From Medicago truncatula (lineage: Eukaryota; Streptophyta; Magnoliopsida; Fabales; Fabaceae), in contig NC_053045.1 of NCBI RefSeq assembly GCF_003473485.1, positions 63,427,994 through 63,491,993 on the forward strand: DNA of 64,000 nucleotides, read 5' to 3'. The notes beneath the pieces are model-generated. The model was given only the letters and a program-made list of their open reading frames with translations. It searched no databases and was not told where the DNA came from. The translations under genes were made by a program, and so were the position numbers. Of this stretch, positions 46,968 to 57,082 are shown one piece after another; the first letter of the stretch is position 1; every line of letters begins with the position of its first letter.

Positions 46968-48985
46968 TTTTTTTTGAACAAGCCAAAATGGAATTATATA
47001 CGAATTAGTAGTTCCAAACGCACAAGGTGTGCCTTTAGAGACTACCTCAGAAACCAAGAGTTACAACGATTACATACAAAACACAACAGAAAAACCTTAG
47101 CCAATACCCAAACAAACAAGAGGGCTTGACCACCACTGCTGAGTCCCAAAAACAAAGGTAGCTTTTTTAGCTTTCAACCAACCTAGAGACAACAACTTAA
47201 TCTTATCAAGTAAACAGGGGATAGGGGTAACAACATGATTAAACATACGGTTATTACGTTCATTCCAAACAACCCAGGCACAAAGAAGCCAGATTAGTTG
47301 CATAAAAGAACGTGCAGCACCACCACCTATCAAATGAGTGAACTGTAAAAAATGAGCTGAAATATTATCTGTGTCCACCCCAAAGCAACCGATCCAATCA
47401 CGCACCAAATGCCACAGAGAACCAAAAGTATCACACAATAAAAATAGATGTCGAGCCGATTCAGGATGACCGCAGCCAGCAACACACGAAGACATGTCAG
47501 ACGACAACACCCGTCGAGCAATCAAATTTGTCCTTGTTGGTAAACGATCACGGAGGAGCCTCCACGCAAAAACGGAAACCTTCAAGGGAACCTGTTTGTG
47601 CCACACCAAATCCAGATCATCGACGGCGACCGGAGGTACCTGAGAGATTAACAAACTATATGCACCTCGAACTGTGTAACCACCAGATGGGTCCGGAAGC
47701 CACACCCAGCTATCTGAAACAATAGGATTCAAGGAAACATCAAGAAGTAAAGCCCTACACTCATCTAGCAACTCCTCCTCCCACTGCCATAAACTACGTC
47801 TCCACCTCCACACCTCCCCCCACCGCTCCGAATCAACAGAGAGCAAGTCGGCAACGGACATAGACTTATTCTCTGTTAACTCAAACAACCGCCTAAACCG
47901 CATACAAAGAGGAGCCTCACCTATCAGACCAAAACGAAGTAACAACCCCATCACCAACTCTCCTCAACACCTGATCCCCAAACCACCCGCTACCACCATC
48001 GCCTACCCCATCCCTAAGACGCCTCACCTCCGACCACCAGCAAGAAACACTCCGGCCCCCAACCTCCAACCTGCCACCTAATTCGCCATACCTGGCGACT
48101 AAAACCCGATACCACAAACCACCTCTATCCACCAACATCCGCCAACACCATTTTCCTAACAAAGCTAAATTAAACTCCTTCAATTTCCGCACCCCCAAAC
48201 CGCCACACTCCTTTTTTAAACAAACAGTTTGCCAACTTAACCAAGAAATTTTCCTATTATCCTCACTCCCCCCCCCCCCCCCCCCCCCCCCAAAAAAAAA
48301 TTAATAAACAAAGAATCAATAGAGGAGATTATACCTGTTGGAGCTTTGAAGAAGGAAAGTGCATAGACAGGCAGAGAGGTCAAGACAGATTTGAGTAGAA
48401 CCAAGCGACCACCAAAAGAGAGAAACCGACTATTCCAACCCGACAATCTAGATTTAATACGATTCACAATAGGTTCCCAGAAACACAATCTTCGAGGGTT
48501 ACCACCAATAGGCATATCTAGGTACAAGAAAGGGACAATTCCAACTTTACAACTCAACACGGATGCAGCCTCATATAACCAGGACGACCCAATATTCACC
48601 CCCACCAGCATACTCTTATGAAAATTCACTTTCAAACCCGACATAGCCTCGAACAACACAAGGGCCGCCCTCAACGCGCGGACATTGGCCCAACTTTTAG
48701 ACCCTAACAATAAAGTGTCGTCAGCAAATTGGAGGTGAGAAACAACAATCGGATTAGCGGCCCCAATGCTGTAGCCAGAGAACAATTGGGCCTCAACCAA
48801 AGACTTCATCACAATATTAAGGCCCTCTGCCGCCAACAAGAACAAAAAAGGAGATAAAGGGTCGCCTTGTCTTAACCCTCTCTTCAACGGGAATTCATCA
48901 GTTGGGCTTCCATTAACTAAAACAGACGCTGTGGCAGTGCTGACACATTCTTTGATCCATTTTCTCCAAAGAACAGGAAAAAATT
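46968..48985 (-). mobile_element. LINE (L1-like) retroposon, 5'-truncated
   Basis: Poly(A) tail seen as T's at 46968-46977, then minus-strand coding sequence for the C-terminal part of a plant L1-type ORF2. From about 48985 down: RKWIKECVSTATASVLVNGS, GLRQGDPLSPFLFLLAAEGL, the reverse-transcriptase catalytic FADDTLLLG, and LSFGGRLVLLKSVLTSLPVY; then GVRKLKEFNLALLGKWCWR; then the zf-RVT region (VPLKVSVFAWRLLRDRLPTR; VVWNERNNRMFNH). The endonuclease half and the start of the RT are missing. The reading frame changes near the C run (48270-48291) and again near 47940, so it cannot act on its own. No clear target duplication. Confidence 0.9.
48270..48291. repeat. Homopolymer C run in the LINE
   Basis: About 22 consecutive C's followed by nine A's inside former LINE coding sequence, where glycine codons would run on the minus strand. 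It may be a real expansion or a sequencing artefact. Confidence 0.8.
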
Positions 48986-50578
48986 TGAAATACTTTGTGT
49001 TACACGAATTTGTGTGGACTACAAAATGAACCATAAATTTTAATTATACCAGTTTGTGTGGACTAAAAATAGAAATACTATTTTGATTTGAAAAAATGCA
49101 AATGAATTAAAAAACAAATTCTTATCTCGTGTTTTTTTTTACATTTATCGGTGTAAAATATCTATTATCTATCTATTATATATATAAATGGAGGATAGTT
49201 ATGCAACCTTAATTATCATTTTTTGTCATCTCATGCCAACTTTGCCCTCCATTTTTTGCTATATCATACTAATTTTGCCCTTCCACTCACAATGAAATTG
49301 TATTGAGCTGATAATGTCCATAAGGTAAAAAAAACATACACTTATTGATACACTAAACCGTCAGAGTGCGACTGTTGGACAATTATGGTTTTAGTAATAC
49401 AATTATACAATCCAACCATAACAATGGTAATGCTTTGTAATGCAACTGTACATAAGCCATCAACCTATAATAAAGACGTGGAGATTAATGAGTTGGTTCA
49501 AAATATGTTTTATGATAGAACATTTTGAAGTAATTTGATCCATTTAATTAAATCTATTTAGTGGGATAAAGCTCGTTTGTTGTTGTTTTATTTTTGAAGG
49601 AGGCTGGCTGTTGTTGTTGTATTAATGAATTAATGGATGACTTTAATCCACTCGACATTTTGTCACCATAATCCGATCCTTATATATATATTTTTTGGCG
49701 AAATCATTATTGTCATCTCGTAACCTAATTTTAGATAACAATTCCATCCTTTCACGTCATTTTGATCGGTTTGCATATGAATTTTTAAGATTAAAATCTA
49801 TTGTTTTATTTTGATGAGTTTTTAGCGTTTAAATCTATCGTCATTCACTCATATTTTTATATGAATTTTAGATATGATGCTTGAAAATACATATAAATAT
49901 GACAATGGGTCAAAAAGACAAAATAACGTGAAAAGAAGATAAATAAAAAAATTATTATCTGAAGTTATCGAATATTAAAGTTAAAAAACGATAAATATAA
50001 TTTGACTGTTTCTTTTTCCACCCTATTAGGTTCTCACATGTCCTATGCGGTTCAGATTCTAAAATTCGAACGGCATAAAAATCTCATAAAATCTCTAAAA
50101 ACACGTTGAAATATTTGGATTTTAGAATCTGAATTGAGGACGCGATAAACTCATATGGTAGAAAAAGTAACAACCATATAATTTTGTCTTTTTTTTCCTT
50201 TTTAAGTCAAACGCACACAGACACACAATTATTGCTCTTCTCCCATATGTTTTTGCTCGTTCCCGTCAAAATATTCGAGTGTGACTGCATGAGTTAGCTC
50301 ACGCATGTACATTTTCAACGTGAGTTGACTCACATAAGTGTATTTTTCAGCGTGAGAATAAGCAAAAACAGATAGCATAGGAGAAGAGCAATTCTCCGGA
50401 CACACTCCCATCCCATGAGGCCCAAGTTGATGTATGGGCCTAGTGATATAAGAGGTCCAACTAAATCAAAAACCCTTCTTCAACCTCAAACTCAAAACTG
50501 TTGGAAACTCTTAAAATATTGCAAGATATTATTCGGCGCAGCCCCTTCGACGGTGGCCGTAACCCTAAACGGTGAACC
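48986..50578. other. Spacer and promoter region of UTP6
   Basis: No gene seen. A phrase TTTGTGTGGACTA is repeated at 49009 and 49051 next to the LINE 5' end. AACCCTAAAC about 20 bp before the UTP6 start (50562-50571) resembles the telo-box (AAACCCTA) common in plant ribosome-biogenesis promoters. Confidence 0.45.
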
Positions 50579-53500
50579 ATGGCTGACATAGTGCAATACA
50601 AGCTAGAGCGCATGTTCGACGAGTTCGAAGATCTCGAGCAACGCGGCCTATTCAACAAGCGAGAAATCGCCGAGATTGTTAAACAGAGGCGAAAATTCGA
50701 GTACAGGCTGAAAAGGCCGTGTCCGTTGAAGGCGGATTTTGTAGCGTACATAGACTATGAGACGCAGCTCGATGCACTACGTAGGTTACGGAAGAAGTCG
50801 GTGGCGCGTGAGTTGAAGAAACAAGGGAATAAGAATTTGAAGAAATCGAAATCTGATTTTGCTGGGTTGATTAGGATTATTGATACTTATGAGCTTGCTT
50901 TGAAGCGTTATAAGGGTGATATTCAACTTTGGTTTCGTTATCTTGAGTTTTGTAGGGTTCAAAAAAATGGCAGAATGAAGAAGGTAACTTTTTTCTTTCT
51001 TTCATCACGTTGTTGTCGTCGTTTTTGTTGATATTATTTGTGAAGCAAAGAGAATGTGATTTTGAAAAGAACGGGTATCAGTGCCCTGTTTGGATAAATA
51101 GCTTTATAGCAAATGGTAAAATTAAATTAAATTATCTTTGTATATACTATAAGCTGTTATCATAAGCTATGTTGGAAAACTTATGAAAATAAGCTGAAAA
51201 AAGCTTACGAAAATTGTCATAAGCTGTTTCTATAAGTTTTCCGGAACAGGCTCACAAAACTTATGCCATTAGATAAGCTAAAATAAGCAAATCCTAACAG
51301 GCCTATAGCATAAACACGTATCAGATAAGTACTTATTTTTAAACTGTTTTCATAAGCTGTACTAGAGAGCGTATAATTATAAGTTGAAAACAACTTGGTG
51401 ACTTGTTATAAGTTCTTTCTGTAAGCTCTCTCAAACAGTCTCAGGTTATTATGTCCGTTGATAAGCTCAAATAAGCCAGTTCAAAGAGTCCGTATAGTGT
51501 TGACAATTTAAATTGTTTTGGTGGTACTATGGTAGAGTATGAATGTAGGAAACAAATTACTCAATGAAAGAATAGCTAATGAAAAGAACAGACGTTACAG
51601 GTAAACTTCAGTTAATCAATACGTTTAGGAGGGTGTATTGAATCATGATTTTAAGGGATTTTAGAAGACTTTTTTATAATGAAAAAGTGTTATGGTATTC
51701 AATCAAGACTCTTTTCAATTTAAAAAAAGTCTTGTGTTTTTCAATCAAGATTCTTTGTCATTTTAAAAAAGTCATGTGGTATTCAATCAAGACTCTTAAT
51801 CACTTAAAAAAAGTCTAGTGGTATTCAAAATCATTCAAATTTCGAAGGATTGTTTAATAAATCAGATTTTGATGGATATTGTGGGATTTTCTAGTGAAAT
51901 TTTAGCATGAAAAAGTCTTTCATGAAAACATGAGATTTCTTAAGATTGTTGTTTTTTTTCTTTTAAGATTTTACTATCTCTCCCTCTCTCCTCCCTTCTC
52001 TTACTCTCTCTTTTCCTCTCCTCTCTCTCTCTCCTTCCTTATCTCTCTCTCTCTCTCTCCAGCTCTAGCTCCCCCGTCCAATACACCCTTAAACTTGAGG
52101 TTTTTATAATTCTGCAATAGTTATGCCTTCACTAAACTCATTCCAGCAGGTTTTAGATTATTGAAAGGTGGCCGAGATTAACTTCTAACATGTAGAGCAA
52201 ATAATTCACCTTCATAAGTTCTGCATTGCATTGGCACTAAGATATTTGGATTTGGATCATTTACTTATTGGATTTTTTGAACATTTTGTTTTTGAATTTT
52301 TGCAGGCACTTGCAAAACTTGTTAGGTTGCACCCAAAGGTTCCGGGAGTTTGGATTTATGCTGCAGCTTGGGAGTTTGATCGTAACTTAAATGTTGTGGC
52401 CGCCCGTGCTTTAATGCAGGGAGGTCTCAGAGTTTGCCCAACATCAGAAGATCTTTGGGTGGAGTATCTTCGGATGGAACTCACATACATTAACAAGTTA
52501 AAGGCTAGGAAGGTTGCCTTGGGTGAGGATGAGGGAACTCTTACTCGTGATCCTAGAACCGTGGAAGAAAAACAATGGAGAGATGAAAACAAAGAGTTGT
52601 TTATGACCCTTGATGAAAAAGAGGAAAACGACGTTGCAAATGTTGAACCAGATGAATCAAAGAAGAACAAAGAATTATTTGCTGAGCATGGTATGAACCT
52701 TTTTCGAACTGTTTATGGTGGAGCAATTGAAGCCGTCCCTTCGAGTCTCAATCTTAGAAAGAGATTTTTTGAAATATTGGAGGGGACAGAATTATCACAT
52801 TACGAAGATATGTGCAAGGAGATGCTGAATGACATGAAGAGGGATTTTTCAACTGAACCAGAATTCTGGGACTGGCTTGCAAGACAAGAATGCAATGTTG
52901 AAGCTGTTCACGAGATTAACCAAGAAATTATAATTCCTCAGGTGCAAAAGGCAATTCAGGTACGAATATGTAGGATCTACTGAACCCATTGGGCTCATTA
53001 TCTTTTCCTTGATGTGTTTTATGGTGGCTGAGATTCATGAATGCTTTAACATGAAACTAGGAAAATTCATCATGTTATGGGTTTGTAATTTACTATGGTA
53101 ACCCATTTTTCCGTGTTTAAGTATTGGGATGGTGAGATAGAGGGAGCCACGGCATTTTTCAGTGCCTCCTTTTTTCTTGTGCCTATATTGATCTAACAAA
53201 TCATTGGGTTCTGGCTTTGATCTGTTGCAGGTTTATGAAGAGGCTTTGAAAAGTGTGCCTTCAGGAACTATGTTTAGTTTGTATGCAAATTTTCTAATGG
53301 GTATTGTAGCTCCTAAAGATGAAGAACCCAATATAGATGGCCCATACATATCACATCTCCTGTCAATATATGAAAGGGCTGAAAGCATGGGAATCATCAC
53401 TGATGATCTTGCTTGCAAGCATGTCTCCTTACATTTGCAGTTGAGACATTTGGATGAGGCCAGGAAACTGGTAGCAAAGCTTTGCAGCGGAAAACTTGCA

Positions 53501-56177
53501 GAATCAGTGCAGTTATGGGAATTAAGGGTTTCTATAGAAATTACATGCATTACACAAAGTTCTTTGTTGCCCAGTGATACTGATCTGTCATCCCTTTTCG
53601 AACTCCTTAGACAAATTTTGACCAAATTTCATGTTTCAAAATCAGAGAACTTGTGGCTAAGGGTATGTTGTCACCACTTATCTCTTATTTTTGTTGCCAT
53701 GTCTTGTATCAAATGTGCTCCAATCAAAAGGAATAAACAACATATTTTATAAATTAAACACTAGTGTCAAGTCAATCAACCTCTTGCAAATGCAAGATGT
53801 GACTAATAATAGATCTGTGATGGGTTTAGAACACCTGGTTCTCTTTTATCCCTTGATCATTGGATTTTTGAGCAATTTCCTGCATAGAATTACCTGACTT
53901 ACTTTTTACATATGGTGTCCCAATGCTTTCCCAGTTGAATACTAAATGCATTGTTCTATATTTTTTAGCTTAATTGCACTTTTAACCCCCTAGTCTATCA
54001 ATTGTGATTTTGGCCCTCCACATTTACCCCATTTCTGATTTTCTAACCCCCCCACACCACTCAGATTTTAACTTATATTAGCTGACATGTGATTTTAATG
54101 ACATGTTTCATTCCTATTGGCCAGAGTGGGGCATTTAAAAAAAATATCTAAAACAAAAGTATTAATAATCAAATATCCTCATGTGATTTGTTTTCTGCAA
54201 AACAACAAAAAACCAAAAAATGAAACATTTGAAAGTAGTCCTTTGATAACCAACTCAAGATTCAAGTTGAAGGATATAATGTGAATGAAAGGTTAACGAA
54301 GGCAAGAAGCAAGGTGCTCTCTGCATTGTCTATCAATGAGGTTGATGGAAGAGTGAATTACTCATCCAGTGAAATATATCTATCAATGAGGCTTATGGAA
54401 GAGCGAATTGCTCATCCAGAGAAATATATAGATGAGGGGAAAAGCCCCTAAAGTTAATATTTACCACTCTGTTTTCTCAGACAATGTTGTAGTTGCGTCT
54501 GTTGTGGTTAACTCAACATCAAAAAATACAAAGAAACTGTAGAACCATGTACGTGTGTCGGTCACAACATGAAACACGCTTCCACGGTTCCTTTGCATTC
54601 TTTGTTGCCGAGTTAACCACTTCAAATTCAGCTATAAGATTGTTTGAGAACAACACAGTGGTAAATATTAACTTCAGGAGGAGTAGGCTTTCCCTCATCT
54701 ATATATTTCTCTGGATGAGCAGTCCGCTCTTCTATTAGCCTCATTGATAGACAATGCAAGCTCTTTGTAATGGACTTGTAGGCAATCAAACTTAAGAAAG
54801 CACCTTGCTTCTTTGCCTTCATTAACCGCTCATTCACATCACATCCTTCAACTTCTAAATCTTTAGCTGGTTATCCCAAGACTCTTCCATTGTTGAACAT
54901 TTTTTTTTTTGAAGGATTGTTGAACATTTTTTGTTGTTTTGTAAAAAACAAATCACGCGAAAGTATTTAATTATTAATACTTTATTTTTGTAATATTTTT
55001 TTTTTTAAATATTCACTCTGGCCAAAAAGAACGAAACACATTTCATTCAAATGAGACATCAGCTAATCCAAAGTCAAAATCTGAGTGGGGGATAAAAAAT
55101 CAGAAAGAGATCAAATGTGGGGGGCCAAAATCGCTCAATTGAGGGCAATTAAACCTTTTTTTAAGTTGGATTTTGATTAATTTTTCTTGCATTAACAAAG
55201 TATTTTCCATTTGAAACCAAAGTTGGTGTTTGTTTCTCGATGTCTTATTTTCTATAAAACAATAAATTTCTTTCTGCCTTGACTTGTATGTATTTAAAGA
55301 TGATGCATCTTCATTATGTTGAAAATATTTGTGTTTACCCCCAAAATTCTGTTATTAATTATGCATGCATTTTGAATTTATTCACTTCAGCCTGAATTTA
55401 GTTTTCCTTCACCTGAATTATTTTGTATAGTGTTAAAAGTTTGAAGTTCCTAAATTTGTTCATCTCTCTAACTGTAACTCAATACAGGCCCTTAAATTTT
55501 ATGCAAGTCATAGACGATACTTTGATAAGCTGGTGGAGATTTCTGTTCTTTCTTTGGCTAGAGATGGTGGCAGTGAAAGTGGATTTTCGCTTTCATCTGC
55601 CATTGTTAGTTTTATACTTCAAAAGGATGGAATTCACAAGGCCAGAGATATCTATAAAAGGTATGAGCAGTGGAATCGGTGCAGGGTATTATTTTCCATA
55701 GTATGCTGTATGGGATTTCTATCTTGTATCTGTTATAATTCCTCAACTATTTTACATTGCAGATATCTAGCTTTACCGCATCCCGGCCTTGCATTATATA
55801 GGAAGTGCATTGAGCTGGAAGCAAACCTTGCATCAACAGGAGATAAAAATAGTCTCGTAAATGCCAGGAAATTATATGAATCTGCACTAGCAACTTATGA
55901 CCAAAATGTTGACTTTTGGCAAGACTACTATCGCATGGAGGTCAAGGTATCAAAATACATGTATTTAATTGGTCATGTATTTAGTTTTTAATTACTTGTT
56001 GGATTTCTTTTGTACCTGGATAGTTTATTAATCAAATCAAATAATGCATATATACCTTTTTATTGGGTTTTGATCTTGCAGATGGGAACATCACAACAAG
56101 CTACCGCTGTCTATTGGCGTGCTAGGAAAATACTTAAAGATGCCAGCGAATTTATTGCTTCCCCAGATTTGCGATAA
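50579..56177 (+). CDS. UTP6: U3 snoRNA-associated protein 6 (UTP6) homologue
   Basis: Exons 50579-50983, 52306-52959, 53231-53662, 55488-55660, 55763-55946, 56082-56177; 1944 nt, 647 aa. UTP6 is part of the small-subunit processome in the nucleolus and acts in 18S rRNA maturation. The N-terminal UTP6 domain is clear (MADIVQYKLERMFDEFEDLE, LFNKREIAEIVKQRR), followed by HAT-type helical repeats (LWFRYLEFCR, VWIYAAAWEFDRNLNVVAAR, LWVEYLRMEL, LYANFLMGI, VDFWQDYYRMEV, AVYWRARKIL). The start is the only good ATG upstream of the conserved domain. A telo-box-like motif just upstream fits co-regulation with ribosome biogenesis. Intron 1 (1.3 kb) and intron 3 (1.8 kb) contain transposons; the intron 3 insert is a 1.2-kb inverted repeat. 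Confidence 0.95.
51083..51303. mobile_element. Probable MITE in UTP6 intron 1
   Basis: CCCTGTTTGGATAAATAGC at the left is roughly inverted at the right (GCAAATCCTAACAGGCC). Repeated ATAAGCT phrases inside. No clean target duplication. Confidence 0.45.
51628..52088. mobile_element. PIF/Harbinger-like MITE in UTP6 intron 1
   Basis: Ends GGAGGGTGTATTG and, inverted, GGGTGTATTGGA, with TTA at 51625-51627 and 52089-52091. Inside are three to four copies of a roughly 43-bp unit (GGTATTCAATCAAGACTCTT...AAAAAAGTC, about 51690-51830) and a CT microsatellite (about 51970-52060). Confidence 0.75.
53970..55153. mobile_element. Foldback transposon in UTP6 intron 3 with captured GAUT fragment
   Basis: The 1.18-kb insert is one large inverted repeat: arm 53970 to about 54550 pairs with about 54590 to 55153, leaving a loop of about 40 bp. 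Outer parts carry transposon-like ends (TTAATTGCACTTTTAACCCC; inverted TTTAATTGCCCTCAATTGAG). Inner parts derive from a galacturonosyltransferase gene: the right arm, read on the minus strand, encodes KKQGAFLSLIAYKSITKS, LHCLSMRLIEER, HPEKYIDEGKPTPPEVN and NSATKNAKEPWKRV, matching the segment before the GT8 domain of GAUT proteins. The left arm has a later 50-bp tandem duplication (54330-54379, 54380-54429). Arms agree at roughly four of five positions by eye. The superfamily (Pack-MULE-like) is inferred. Confidence 0.8.
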
Positions 56178-56566
56178 TTTTTCAATTAAGAGCATTACTA
56201 TCCGAGTTCAATTTTGACAACAAATTAAGTTCAATTTGCCTTTTCTTTTTGACAAGTCTAGCTAGACTAAAATGTGTTTTCCTACTCGAGTGAGGATGGA
56301 ACTTCCCCTGTATTTTTACGTAAGGTATTGGTAATGAGAAATATGTTAAATGTATCATGTGTATTCTTATACACTGGAGCCAGATACTGAGTTTTTTTGA
56401 ATGTGATTGTATCATGTTGCATTTGTAGGCATCATCAGTTGCAGGAGGAAAAATAGTGTAAGTGAATCGTTTAATACGAAAAGGAAATTTTTAGGGTAAT
56501 GGATTTTGAAGATTAATTTTAATGAAACAATTCTTTTTGTTGCTTGGATCAACTGATAGTTATTTA

Positions 56567-56665
56567 TTTATTTTGGTCAAATAGCCTAGTAACTAGAAAT
56601 TCACCTCTTAAAGGTGAATAACCGAGATGTTTGGAGTTCGAACCCTAACCTTTGCACATATAATG
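56567..56665 (-). mobile_element. SINE (family 1), truncated
   Basis: Shares the 3' part (TAGCCTAGTAACTAG on the plus strand) and the B-box region (GGAGTTCGAACCCTAAC) with the full copies, but lacks the A-box end. It lies about 400 bp after the UTP6 stop. Confidence 0.7.
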
Positions 56666-56905
56666 ATTTTTACTTTACTGGCATTACTGCATAACAAATT
56701 ATGAAATTGTTCTTAAAAAAACAATTGTACGAAATTGAACTAAAACATTGATATACATAAAATACATGTTTCTTTTCTTTTGTATGAAAAAAATAGGAAA
56801 AATACTTGACTATTTATTTTTTCAGTTTTTCTTCATAATAATCCCATTTGATACTTATTGTTATCCTAGCCAGCAAATGTGAAACACAGCTCTACATGGA
56901 TTGTT

Positions 56906-57034
56906 TTTTTTTTTTTGTCAAGTAGCCTAGCGGCTAAACTTTAAAGGCAAATAAGTGGGGTGTCTGGGGTTCGAATCCTGATCCCTGCATAAATTATGCA
57001 TTATCCTTTACCAATGAGTTAAGTTCATGGGGAC
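56906..57034 (-). mobile_element. SINE (family 1), full length
   Basis: Exact 16-bp target duplication CTCTACATGGATTGTT at 56890-56905 and 57035-57050. The 3' end and poly(A) point toward 56906. The SINE starts 48 bp after the stop codon (57083) of the minus-strand gene and runs in the same direction, so it probably lies in that gene's 3' untranslated region. Confidence 0.9.
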
Positions 57035-57082
57035 CTCTACATGGATTGTTGAGAAAAGGTAAACATGATCTGATCTGATTGT

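Noticed and set aside
47097-49034. Host gene with reverse-transcriptase-like domain
   Set aside because: Poly(A) tail, 5' truncation and frame changes show an inactive LINE rather than a host gene.
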